The position numbers and the translations under genes were made by a program. The notes under the pieces are model-generated. The model saw nothing but the letters and a program-made list of their open reading frames with translations, searched no databases and was not told the origin of the DNA. DNA of 64,000 bases from an uncultured Erythrobacter sp. GTDB lineage: Bacteria; Pseudomonadota; Alphaproteobacteria; Sphingomonadales; Sphingomonadaceae. Shown here piece by piece: positions 24,386 to 31,985 of this stretch (the stretch's first letter is position 1; the number at the start of each line of letters is the position of its first letter). Location of the stretch: NCBI GenBank assembly GCA_947495555.1, contig CANLZI010000001.1, forward strand, positions 1,092,861 through 1,156,860, written 5' to 3'.

Positions 24386-25877
24386 GATGGGTCTCCTGGG
24401 CTTCGCCTGGAGCGGATGGTTGCTGCACGCGCGCGCGACGCCGAATGCGACCAGGGCCGCGATCGGCAGGCTCGATCAGCGAACCCCGTTCGTTTGAAGA
24501 CGGCGAACTGACGGCCTTATCCTCGGCGAGCCGGTCACGGCTCTTTGCAATCTCCGCAAAGAGCCGACCGTCGCCTTCGAGCACAGCCTCTTCGCCGGTA
24601 AACTCCTCCCAACGCCGCACGATCACATCGACATAGAGCGGGTCGAGTTCGATGCCGCGGGCCACACGACCCGAGCGCTCGCACGCAAGCAACGCGCTGC
24701 CCGATCCCATAAAGCTGTCGAGCACAATGTCGCCGCGATCGGTCACATCGCGGATCAACTCGCTCAACAATTGGACAGGTTTGCTTGTAGGATGGCTTGC
24801 CAAAGCTTCAGCCCGGCCTTTCCCGAAGCTGCCCATGCCGGGAACCTCAAGCACGTTGGAACGGATCCGGCCATACTTGCCCATCTCGACGCGGTCTTTG
24901 ATATCCGCACCAGGGATGGCAAGACATACGATGAGTTCATGAGCCGAGCGCCACGGCGAACCAAACGTGCCGTGACCTTTGTGCCAAACGAGAACATTGA
25001 TCAGCTTCAGACCAAGCCTGGCCCCGGCCGTGATGACCTTCTCAACGCCCCTCCAGTCAATAAAGGACTGGATGACCGCGCCCGGCTTGGCATGCTCGAT
25101 ATTGCAGCCAAGCTGAGCCTCGATAAAGTCGCGGAACTCCTCATCACTCATTTCACCATTGGCCATCTGAAAGGGGCGATGTTTGGTCTTGCCCGAGCCT
25201 GAGATCGTGCTCACAGAAATGTTCCACGGGGGATCCTGGCAAACAAGCTGCGCACATTCTCCCGCCATCAGCCGCTCGTAACTGGCGCTCTCCAGAGCCG
25301 AGCCGCAAAGCAGGCGATGCTTGCCCATCTGCCACAGATCGCCCGAACTACTGACCGCGCCCTGTTCCACTTCAGGGATGACCTCGGCAGCTTCGGCCTC
25401 TTTATCCTCACGCGCGTCGATGATCGCCGCCTCGATCTCGACAGGCTTCCAGCCGGTCACGTCGAGCTCGAAGTCCAACTTGACTTCTTCAAGATGCTGG
25501 AACTCGATCGCGAGGATGTCCTCGTCCCATCCAGCCAGCTCAGCGATCCGATTGTCAGCCAAGCGATAGGCCTTGAGTTCATCTTCGCTCAGACCATCAA
25601 TCAAGAGCGTCGGAACATGTTCCAACTTCAGCCGACGCGCGGCTTCGACGCGGCCATGGCCAGCAACGATGACACGATGCTGGTCGATCAACGCTGGATT
25701 GACGAAGCCAAAGGCTTCAATCGATCCCATCAGCACTTCGATCTGATCATCGTCGTGCGTGCGCGCATTGTTATTATAGGGCGTCAGCGTATCGGGAGGA
25801 TAGTAGCGGATCTGGTCTTTGCAGCAGACATAATCAGGGTTCTGGGTCGGCTCTTCAGATACTTCACACTTGCTCAT
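24375..25877 (-). CDS. ParB-domain DNA methyltransferase (N6-adenine/N4-cytosine type)
   Basis: 500 residues from ATG 25877, with GAGGTGAG upstream. Residues ~25-125 are a ParB/Srx nuclease-like domain (LIDQHRVIVAGHGRVEAARRLKLEHVPTLL). The methyltransferase domain follows with catalytic DPPWN at 215-219, HPTSKP at ~362-367 and the SAM-binding FMGSGS at 389-394; motif IV before motif I marks a beta-class enzyme. The C-terminus is basic. Such ParB-methylase fusions are frequent in phages and islands and protect DNA or mark it for packaging. No cognate restriction gene is present, so it is an orphan methylase. Recognition sequence unknown. Confidence 0.9.
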   Translation of the reverse strand: MSKCEVSEEPTQNPDYVCCKDQIRYYPPDTLTPYNNNARTHDDDQIEVLMGSIEAFGFVNPALIDQHRVIVAGHGRVEAARRLKLEHVPTLLIDGLSEDELKAYRLADNRIAELAGWDEDILAIEFQHLEEVKLDFELDVTGWKPVEIEAAIIDAREDKEAEAAEVIPEVEQGAVSSSGDLWQMGKHRLLCGSALESASYERLMAGECAQLVCQDPPWNISVSTISGSGKTKHRPFQMANGEMSDEEFRDFIEAQLGCNIEHAKPGAVIQSFIDWRGVEKVITAGARLGLKLINVLVWHKGHGTFGSPWRSAHELIVCLAIPGADIKDRVEMGKYGRIRSNVLEVPGMGSFGKGRAEALASHPTSKPVQLLSELIRDVTDRGDIVLDSFMGSGSALLACERSGRVARGIELDPLYVDVIVRRWEEFTGEEAVLEGDGRLFAEIAKSRDRLAEDKAVSSPSSNERGSLIEPADRGPGRIRRRARVQQPSAPGEAQETHHVE

Positions 25878-26025
25878 GGAAAACTCACCTCGGGTTGAAG
25901 CCACAAGGTCGGTGCGCATGAGCAAGGCAGTATCGCATCACACAACGCACCGCTTGTCTGCGGCGTGGTTGGTGATCCTTCGTGCTGCCTCGAAAGGGAG
26001 AATGCCCAAATGGGATCGAGAGTGC

Positions 26026-26054
26026 GTTATAGTAGCTTTACGGAATCAATGCAA
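26026..26054 (-). promoter_or_regulatory. Candidate sigma-70 promoter of the methyltransferase-terminase operon
   Basis: On the minus strand TTGCAT (-35) and TATAAC (-10) are spaced by exactly 17 bp, giving a leader of about 140 nt before the ATG at 25877. Found by eye only. Confidence 0.5.
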
Positions 26055-26205
26055 CCACCTGAAAAGAAAGAACATAAACAGCAAATCCCTCGTCAAGAAA
26101 TACGCAAGTGATCGCACGCTGACTGGGTCACGTTGAATCGCTGATCTCGGGGCGGCCAGGCATATCATCCAGCCGTGCAGCCAGGTGCGTTGCAGGCTAA
26201 TTGCT

Positions 26206-26233
26206 GCCTGTTCCAGCCTGTTCTTAGCCTGTT
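26206..26233 (+). repeat. Three phased GCCTGTT repeats
   Basis: GCCTGTT at 26206-26212, 26216-26222 and 26227-26233, spaced 10 and 11 bp, i.e. on one face of the helix. Further copies lie at 26335 (GCCTGTA), 26354-26360 (inverted) and 26496-26502. The pattern resembles arm-type or iteron-like protein-binding arrays. Confidence 0.6.
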
Positions 26234-26450
26234 AGATGCATGCTCAAAGGGTGCTTACGACCTTCCTAAGTCACTGATTTGTTGAAGGACATGATCGATA
26301 CAGGTCGAGCTAATCGGGCCAGAATTGTCTGTCAGCCTGTAAAAACCCCACTTAACAGGCTGTTTCAGGCATGCTGCACAGCGCGTTGCATGGGTGAATT
26401 CTAGCCGTTCAGGCTAAGCAGAGGTGCACGAGAAAGGGCTTCAAATACCA

Positions 26451-26536
26451 ATCCGGTACCACGCAAATACCCGACAGAGAAAACGGGCGTAGATTGCCTG
26501 TTTTGCTCTCTGATGTCCGGTCTCTTGGTACCGGAT
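26451..26536. repeat. 11-bp inverted repeat pair
   Basis: ATCCGGTACCA (26451-26461) and TGGTACCGGAT (26526-26536) are exact inverted copies 64 bp apart, just before the tRNA-Ser gene. Function unknown. Confidence 0.5.
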
Positions 26537-26610
26537 CAATGGCGAAACGGCGCAGAACTGCGCGGTTTTGGACGCACAGTCCCGAGTGATTCTCTGATAC
26601 TCAGACTAGG

Positions 26611-26700
26611 TGGCGGAGAGGGAGGGATTCGAACCCTCGGAACCCGTAAGAGCTCAACAGTTTTCGAGACTGCCCCGTTCGACCACTCCGGCACCTCTCC
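26611..26700 (-). tRNA. tRNA-Ser (anticodon CGA)
   Basis: 90 nt with an encoded CCA end. The acceptor stem GGAGAGG pairs with CCTCTCC, followed by discriminator G and CCA. The anticodon stem CAGT/ACTG encloses loop CTCGAAA, giving anticodon CGA (reads UCG). A long variable arm, as in serine tRNAs, and the T-loop GGTTCGAATCC are present. Its 3' end faces the phage-like island. Confidence 0.95.
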
Positions 26701-26864
26701 GCAAAACCCGTAAAAAAGGGGCGCGCAAACGCCCCTGCCGCAACGGGAGCGCCGCGGTTAGCCCAAGCTCTGGCGCTTGCCAAGTCCCAATCCGTAACAA
26801 AACGGGGGGTACGCCGCCCCCAAACCCTTGTTTCGCACCTGCGAAAGACCATATCCTATCGTCT

Positions 26865-27245
26865 ATGGACCGTTCCGAATTCTTCTCAGCCCAAGCAGGC
26901 CGCACGATCGAGGTTCCTCGACATGCACGCGCGCGTTTTGGCATCGGAGATGTGGTTCGGCACCGGATGTTCGATTTCAGGGGCGTGATCTTCGATATTG
27001 ATCCGGTCTTCGCCAATAGCGAGGAATGGTACAGCTCCATCCCGGAAGACATCCGCCCTCGCCGCGAACAGCCCTTCTACCACCTGCTGGCCGAGAATGA
27101 GGACAGTTCCTACGTCGCCTATGTCAGTCAGCAAAACCTGCTGGCCGATGCCGAAGGCGGCCCGGTGGATCACCCCAATGTGGATGAATTGTTCGAACAA
27201 TTCAAAGACGGGCGCTATCGCATGCGGCGTGCGCTTACCCACTGA
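26865..27245 (+). CDS. hspQ: HspQ-family heat-shock/protease-modulating protein
   Basis: 126 residues from ATG 26865; an open frame extends upstream into the tRNA region and is not credible. The HspQ/YccV hemimethylated-DNA-binding-like domain is clear: ARFGIGDVVRHRMFDFRGVIFDIDPVFANSEEWY, then PFYHLLAENEDSSYVAYVSQQNLLAD. In enterobacteria HspQ is a small heat-inducible protein that enhances Lon proteolysis. The protein is about 20 residues longer than the E. coli one, mostly at the N-terminus. No strong ribosome binding site is visible. Confidence 0.88.
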   Translation: MDRSEFFSAQAGRTIEVPRHARARFGIGDVVRHRMFDFRGVIFDIDPVFANSEEWYSSIPEDIRPRREQPFYHLLAENEDSSYVAYVSQQNLLADAEGGPVDHPNVDELFEQFKDGRYRMRRALTH

Positions 27246-27308
27246 GCCGCCCACCGAAACGCATGCGGTTTTCGTCAAATTGTTACAAATCCGTGATATA
27301 GCTTGGTC

Positions 27309-27917
27309 ATGGACAGAGTGACCATGACACCTGAAGTCGCAGGGCCGGACCGGCTCGCAATGGCTCTTACCCGTGAGCTGAGAAACGGTGAACGCGTACT
27401 GTGGCAAGGGCGCCAACTCGCTCGGGTCTCGAAAAAAGCCTTTAGCATTTACCTGTTCGCGATCCCCTGGACTGCGTTTGCCCTGTTCTGGACCGCAATG
27501 GCGAGCTTCGGCGCCAGCGCTATACAGTCAGAGACAGGTTTCTTGAGCTGGGCGTTCCCGCTGTTTGGGGTTCCGTTTGTAGTGGTTGGTCTAGCGATGC
27601 TGTCTGCACCCTTCATGCCTTTGTGGCGCAAGGGGAAGGTCTTGTTTGCCATCACCGATCAGCGGCTGATCGAGCTTAAACTCGGGCGCAGCCTGGATAT
27701 TAAGTCCGTTCCTGCCCGCAGAATTGGTATGATCGAGCGCAACGAGACGCGCGACGGCAGCGGAACGCTTAAAATTGCTGTCAAAGTCGGTACGGACAGT
27801 GACGGCGACCGGCACACGGAATATTTCGAACTTGGCGAAGTTAACGACGTGCTGACCGCGCATGACAAGGCTGCATTTATAGGCAAGAGTGCAGCAGAGC
27901 GGTCTGGAGGCAGTTAG
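27309..27917 (+). CDS. Membrane protein with bacterial PH-like domain
   Basis: 202 residues from ATG 27309. Two membrane segments at about residues 45-70 and 80-105 (IYLFAIPWTAFALFW; FPLFGVPFVVVGLAML) are followed by a PH-like domain (KGKVLFAITDQRLIELKLGRSLDIKSVPARRIGMIERNE). This layout is that of small inner-membrane bPH proteins whose function is unknown. Its stop overlaps the stop of the convergent ABC permease by a few bases. Confidence 0.75.
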   Translation: MDRVTMTPEVAGPDRLAMALTRELRNGERVLWQGRQLARVSKKAFSIYLFAIPWTAFALFWTAMASFGASAIQSETGFLSWAFPLFGVPFVVVGLAMLSAPFMPLWRKGKVLFAITDQRLIELKLGRSLDIKSVPARRIGMIERNETRDGSGTLKIAVKVGTDSDGDRHTEYFELGEVNDVLTAHDKAAFIGKSAAERSGGS

Positions 27918-28804
27918 TCTTTCAGTTTCCAGCCTGATTTCAGCAGGCGATAGGTCACCAGTGCCATCACCAGATTGAGCACCAGCAAGCCGATCCCCGC
28001 GATTACAACCGGCTGCGCACCCGTTCCGATATCGCTTTCACCCAGGAACCCGTAACGGAAGCCCGAAATCACATAGAAGAAGGGGTTTGCGCGGCTCACC
28101 GCCTGAAATGCCGGAGCAAGATTATCGATCACGTAGAACGTGCCCGACAGAAGCGACAATGGCGCAATGACAAAGTTTGTGATCGCGGCGTTGTGATCAA
28201 ACTTTTCCGCCCAGATGGAGGTCGCCAGGCCCAGCAGTGCCAGCATCACCGACCCCATCAGGCCGAACCAGATCACTGCCCACCAATGGCTCACACCCAA
28301 CGACACGCCGGGATAAAACACCATCGCCAAAGCCACAGCGCCGCCCACCATGATCGCGCGGGTCACGGCGGCGGCCACGATACCCGCCATCAGCTCCCCT
28401 TCGGACAAGGGCGGCATCAATAGATCGATGATCGTCCCCATGATCTTGCCTGACAAGAGCGAGAAGGACGAATTGGCGAACGCATTTTGCATCATTCCCA
28501 TCACAATCAGGCCCGGCGCAACGAAGGTTGAAAACGGCACACCCAGCACTTCGCGGCCTGATCGGCCCAAAGCGACAGAGAATATGACCAGAAACAGCAA
28601 GGTTGTGACCGCTGGAGCCCATATTGTCTGCGTCTGCACCTTGAGAAAACGCCGAACCTCCTTAATATAGAGGCTGTACAATCCAATGCGATTGATGCCG
28701 GTAATAATCGGCTCACCACGCGGAGGAAACCCAACGCCTTTGCCGGAGTGCGCATCACTGTGTGATGTGCCCGCGCGGGGGGCAGCATTTGCTTGATCGA
28801 CCAT
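27914..28804 (-). CDS. ABC-2 type transporter permease
   Basis: 296 residues from ATG 28804; the frame stays open upstream, but that part is antisense to gcrA. Six membrane segments and the ABC-2 pattern VRRFLKVQTQTIWAPAVTTLLFLVIF, GVPFSTFVAPGLIVMGMMQNAF and AITNFVIAPLSLLSGTFYVIDNLAPAFQ fit COG0842 exporters of polysaccharide, lipid or drug substrates. No ATPase gene is adjacent, so its partner is encoded elsewhere. It is divergent from gcrA with a 72-bp spacer. Confidence 0.88.
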   Translation of the reverse strand: MVDQANAAPRAGTSHSDAHSGKGVGFPPRGEPIITGINRIGLYSLYIKEVRRFLKVQTQTIWAPAVTTLLFLVIFSVALGRSGREVLGVPFSTFVAPGLIVMGMMQNAFANSSFSLLSGKIMGTIIDLLMPPLSEGELMAGIVAAAVTRAIMVGGAVALAMVFYPGVSLGVSHWWAVIWFGLMGSVMLALLGLATSIWAEKFDHNAAITNFVIAPLSLLSGTFYVIDNLAPAFQAVSRANPFFYVISGFRYGFLGESDIGTGAQPVVIAGIGLLVLNLVMALVTYRLLKSGWKLKD

Positions 28805-28876
28805 GAAGGGGCGGTTAGGCGCAACTGCCCCACTTTGGCAAGCGTATGGGGCAGCGAAGAACAGGATAGAATTAGC

Positions 28877-29563
28877 ATGAGCTGGACCGACGAGCGGATC
28901 GCAACGCTTCAGAAGATGTGGGAAGGTGGTTCGACCGCCAGTCAGATCGCAGAAGAACTGGGCGGGGTTAGCCGCAATGCCGTTATCGGCAAGGCGCACC
29001 GTCTTGGCCTGAAGGCGCGCCCTTCTCCCGTGAAAGCGAGCGAGAAGAAGAAAAAGGCAGCGGCCGCCAAGAAACCGGCGGCAAAGGCAGCACCCAAAAA
29101 GGCAGCGCCAAAAGCCGCAGCAGCCAAGCCTGCGCCAGCGGCCAAGCCTGCTTCGGCGGGCCAAACCGCCTCTGCATCAAACGCCGATGTGCAATCCCAG
29201 CCTGTCCCCAATCCAACCCCGGATCTGCCCAAGATCGTTTCGGTCGGACCCGGTGGATTTTTGAGGCAAGGTCCCGGCGACCAACAGCCACCAATCCCGC
29301 CTGCGCCTCCGCGCCGCTTGGTTCCGGCCAAGCCCAGCCCAGAGATTGCCGATAAGACGAGCCTGCTCGACCTGTCGGACAAGGTGTGCCGTTGGCCCAT
29401 GGGCCATCCTGGCGAAGCGGATTTCCACTTTTGCGGTACAGATGTGAACCCGGGCTTCCCCTATTGCGTCGAGCATTGCGGACGGGCCTATCAAGCACAG
29501 CTGCCGCGCGGTGCCCGCAGACCCCCTCCACCCCTGCCATTTGGCGGTCCGCGCGTCCGCTAA
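28877..29563 (+). CDS. gcrA: GcrA cell-cycle regulator
   Basis: 228 residues from ATG 28877; 28 upstream codons are open but not family-like. The N-terminal DNA-binding segment SWTDERIATLQKMWEGGSTASQIAEELGGVSRNAVIGKAHRLGLKARP is diagnostic of GcrA. A Lys/Ala/Pro-rich linker (residues ~55-120) leads to the C-terminal sigma-70-binding part with CRWPMGHPGEADFHFCG and PYCVEHCGRAYQ. GcrA acts with the methyltransferase CcrM in alphaproteobacteria to activate genes at methylated GANTC sites. A strong terminator follows at 29584. Confidence 0.95.
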   Translation: MSWTDERIATLQKMWEGGSTASQIAEELGGVSRNAVIGKAHRLGLKARPSPVKASEKKKKAAAAKKPAAKAAPKKAAPKAAAAKPAPAAKPASAGQTASASNADVQSQPVPNPTPDLPKIVSVGPGGFLRQGPGDQQPPIPPAPPRRLVPAKPSPEIADKTSLLDLSDKVCRWPMGHPGEADFHFCGTDVNPGFPYCVEHCGRAYQAQLPRGARRPPPPLPFGGPRVR

Positions 29564-29583
29564 GCGCAACGAAATCTGAAACT

Positions 29584-29625
29584 AAGAAAGCGCCGCCTCT
29601 GTTATGGAGAGCGGCGCTTTCTTTT
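29584..29625 (+). terminator. Rho-independent terminator of gcrA
   Basis: A 13-bp stem AAGAAAGCGCCGC / GCGGCGCTTTCTT with a 14-nt loop and a T tract (CTTTCTTTT), 21 bp after the gcrA stop. Confidence 0.85.
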
Positions 29626-29746
29626 GCCAGCCACGCTTTGGCGTGATCTGATGGGCATCTGGCCCTGCAAACGAACTTCCACACTTGCACCGCCAGTGCC
29701 ACCATGGGTAGGGCAAGCTAACACTCAGCCGCGGAGCAAGAACCAC

Positions 29747-30268
29747 ATGCCATTCACACTTTACGATGCATTCGTGCCGAACTGCCAACAGATCCTTGCC
29801 GGTATGAACGGCCTGATCGACAAGGGGGAAGCGCATGTGAAGGAACATGGGCTAGAAGACGCAGCGCTGCTGGATGCCAAGCTGTCTGACACGATGTGGC
29901 CCCTGCCCTGGCATGTGCGCGCCTGCTGGATGCACTCAGCCTATCCGTTCGATCAGCTTCCTGACGGTGAATTCACGCCCGACCTCACTATTGTGCCGGA
30001 TAGTTGGGACACAATGCGCGCCATGGTCGCCACAGCCCAGGACAGGCTTTCCAAAGTCAAAACGGACGAGGTGGACGAGCTGGCGGACAAAACCATCGGT
30101 TTTGTGTTAGGCGGCAAGCGGCTGATGGAGTTTAAGGGGTCAGACTTCCTGCTCAGCTTCAACCAGCCCAATTTCTATTTTCACGCCACAACTTTCTACG
30201 ACATTTTGCGCGCGCAAGGCGTTGCGCTGGGCAAGCGCGACTTTATCGGTCCTGCCCGCACACTCTAA
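29747..30268 (+). CDS. DUF1993 family protein
   Basis: 173 residues from ATG 29747, which fits the family start (MPFTLYDAFVPNCQQIL); the longer open frame is unsupported. The DinB-like helical bundle of DUF1993 is visible: LIDKGEAHVKEHGLEDAALLDAKLSDTMWPLPWHVR, and the C-terminal PNFYFHATTFYDILRAQGVALGKRDFIG. Members may bind metal through His residues at the ends of helices (HVRACWMHS, FHATTFYDILR). Biological role unknown. Confidence 0.9.
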   Translation: MPFTLYDAFVPNCQQILAGMNGLIDKGEAHVKEHGLEDAALLDAKLSDTMWPLPWHVRACWMHSAYPFDQLPDGEFTPDLTIVPDSWDTMRAMVATAQDRLSKVKTDEVDELADKTIGFVLGGKRLMEFKGSDFLLSFNQPNFYFHATTFYDILRAQGVALGKRDFIGPARTL

Positions 30269-30290
30269 ATCTGATCAGGACGGAAATTCG

Positions 30291-31241
30291 ATGCGTTGGA
30301 CATATTTGGCCCTAACCGCAGGGGCACTCGCCCTCACTCCCGGCGGCGCGCAGGCCAAGCTGCCCGAGCCGGTTCGCGCTATGATCGAGGCAGCAATCAG
30401 CAATGGCGATCCCGAAGCTGTCAAAACAGTGGCGGACCTTGCACGGCAGACCAATCCCGAAGATGCGGCAGAAATTGACGCGATCATGGCTGCGTTTGAA
30501 GCCGAGCAATCGCGATTGGCTCAGCAAGAAGCCGAGGCCGCAGAACAAGCCATTCGCACAGCCGGCCTATTCGACAATTGGAGCGGCAAAGGCGAGCTTG
30601 GCGGGTTTAGAGCAACCGGCAATTCTTCCAACACCGGCGTAACCGCCACAATCACCCTTAAACGCACAGGGATTGACTGGTCGCACAAGCTGCGCGGTAG
30701 GGTGGATTACCAGCGTAACAATGGGGTCACCTCGCGCGAGCAATACTCCTTCGTTTATGAACCGAACTACAAACTCTCGGACAGAGTGTTTGTGTATGGG
30801 CTCGCTCAATATGAACGGGACCGTTTTCAAGGCTTTTCAGGGCGTTATGCAGTCTCGGCCGGCATTGGCTATCAGATCATCGACGAAAGCAATTTGCAGC
30901 TGTCGGCCAAGGCAGGTCCGGCCTATCGGGTGACCGAATTTGTTACCGGCGAAACAGAAAGCCGGATCGCAGGCCTGTTCGGGGTGGATTTTGATTGGGA
31001 CATCACCGACCGACTGACCCTAACGCATGATACAAATGCGGTGGCAGAAACGGGTGGTTCAGCGACGGTGATCGTGGATTCGAACAACACCAGCCTGGAC
31101 CTTGTCACCGGCCTCAATGCGAAAATCAGCGACAAGCTGACGGCGCGGCTTTCCTACGCGATCGAATATGACACGAACCCGCCCATTGGCTCGGTCGGGA
31201 CCGACACCTTGAGCCGTGCGACGCTGATTTACGGATTTTGA
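30291..31241 (+). CDS. DUF481 outer-membrane beta-barrel protein
   Basis: 316 residues from ATG 30291 with a signal peptide (MRWTYLALTAGALALTPGGAQA). A helical, Ala/Glu-rich N-terminal segment (residues ~25-95) precedes a DUF481 barrel (WSGKGELGGFRATGNSSNTGV..KLRGRVDYQRNNGVTSREQYSFVYEPNYKL) with alternating strands, ending in an aromatic residue (LIYGF). DUF481 proteins are predicted outer-membrane 'salt-induced' proteins of unknown function. It starts 22 bp after the DUF1993 gene and is probably co-transcribed. Confidence 0.9.
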   Translation: MRWTYLALTAGALALTPGGAQAKLPEPVRAMIEAAISNGDPEAVKTVADLARQTNPEDAAEIDAIMAAFEAEQSRLAQQEAEAAEQAIRTAGLFDNWSGKGELGGFRATGNSSNTGVTATITLKRTGIDWSHKLRGRVDYQRNNGVTSREQYSFVYEPNYKLSDRVFVYGLAQYERDRFQGFSGRYAVSAGIGYQIIDESNLQLSAKAGPAYRVTEFVTGETESRIAGLFGVDFDWDITDRLTLTHDTNAVAETGGSATVIVDSNNTSLDLVTGLNAKISDKLTARLSYAIEYDTNPPIGSVGTDTLSRATLIYGF

Positions 31242-31248
31242 GGGTCGG

Positions 31249-31926
31249 CTAGCGGCGAGCGAACCAGATGATGTGATGCGCGCCCTTATTGTTGGGGCGT
31301 GAGCGCACATTCCACTCCTCCACATCCAGTTTTACGTCCTGCATCCTCTTGCGGAAGGCGTGATCGGGCGCTGCCGACCAGACAGCCAGAATGCCGCCCG
31401 GCATCAAAGCATCGCGCGCCTTGGCCAAGCCAGTGCGAGAATAGATCCGGTTGTTGGCATCGCGCACCATGCCATCGGGACCATTGTCGACATCCAGCAG
31501 GATCGCATCAAATTTGCCGCAAGTCCCGTCATTGGCATCGTCAATCAACGCAGCAACATCGCAAATCTTCAAATCCAGCCGTGGATCGGACAGGCAATTT
31601 CCGGTCAGATCGGCCATCGGACCTTTGGCCCATTCTACGATCTTGTCTGAGATTTCGGCCACCACAGCCTGACCGCTCTCACCCATGCGAGCCAGCGCCG
31701 CCCGCAGGGTAAAGCCCATACCATACCCCCCGATTAGCATCCGCGGATTGTCATTGCCCAAGCGATCAAGGGTCAGATCAGCCAGCTGCTCTTCGGAAAA
31801 ACGCATACGCGTGCTCATCAGCTCATTATGGCCAAGCACGATCATGTAATCGCGGCCATGGCGGAACAGCTCGAGCGTTTCCCCGTCGGGTATCTGCAAT
31901 GTATCGATCAATTCACGTTTCAGCAT
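31249..31926 (-). CDS. Spermidine synthase-like SAM-dependent methyltransferase
   Basis: 225 residues. A spermidine-synthase-like Rossmann fold is visible: PRMLIGGYGMGFTLRAALARMGESGQAVVAEISDKIVEWAKG and FDAILLDVDNGPDGMV, ending GAHHIIWFARR. Such small members are generally annotated as spermidine synthase-like or methyltransferases of unknown substrate. The first 86 bp of this gene are repeated at 33158-33243. Convergent with the DUF481 gene. Confidence 0.8.
   Translation of the reverse strand: MLKRELIDTLQIPDGETLELFRHGRDYMIVLGHNELMSTRMRFSEEQLADLTLDRLGNDNPRMLIGGYGMGFTLRAALARMGESGQAVVAEISDKIVEWAKGPMADLTGNCLSDPRLDLKICDVAALIDDANDGTCGKFDAILLDVDNGPDGMVRDANNRIYSRTGLAKARDALMPGGILAVWSAAPDHAFRKRMQDVKLDVEEWNVRSRPNNKGAHHIIWFARR
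31841..31926 (-). repeat. 86-bp direct repeat, intact copy (5' end of spermidine-synthase-like gene)
   Basis: 84 of 86 bases match 33158-33243 in the same orientation. This copy is the first ~28 codons of the gene at 31249-31926. The repeats flank the methyltransferase gene at 31986. Confidence 0.9.
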
Positions 31927-31985
31927 GGGGGTGGCCTTAATAGAATTGGACCTACCTAGCCACCCACTGCTTTGAGAAACCTGCC

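Larger units (their letters stand above)
26055..26610. other. Gene-free, repeat-containing stretch between phage-like operon and tRNA-Ser
   Basis: About 555 bp with no convincing gene and lower GC than the flanks. It contains repeated GCCTGTT/AACAGGC motifs and an 11-bp inverted repeat, described separately. It lies directly against the 3' end of tRNA-Ser(CGA), the usual integration side of tRNA-targeting elements, so it may be a former attachment or packaging region. Confidence 0.5.

Noticed and set aside
25870..26136. 88-codon open frame on the plus strand upstream of the methyltransferase
   Set aside because: No ribosome binding site or family resemblance; it overlaps the 5' end of the methyltransferase gene and its probable promoter.
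26611..26700. Second copy of the tRNA-Ser 3' end as an attR site for the phage-like island
   Set aside because: I looked for the T-arm/acceptor sequence to the left of the island and found no repeat of useful length, and there is no tyrosine integrase gene in the island.
28804..29164. Upstream extension of the ABC-2 permease frame (120 extra codons)
   Set aside because: It is antisense to gcrA, is low complexity (Cys/Arg/Leu) and has no ribosome site; the permease is complete from 28804.
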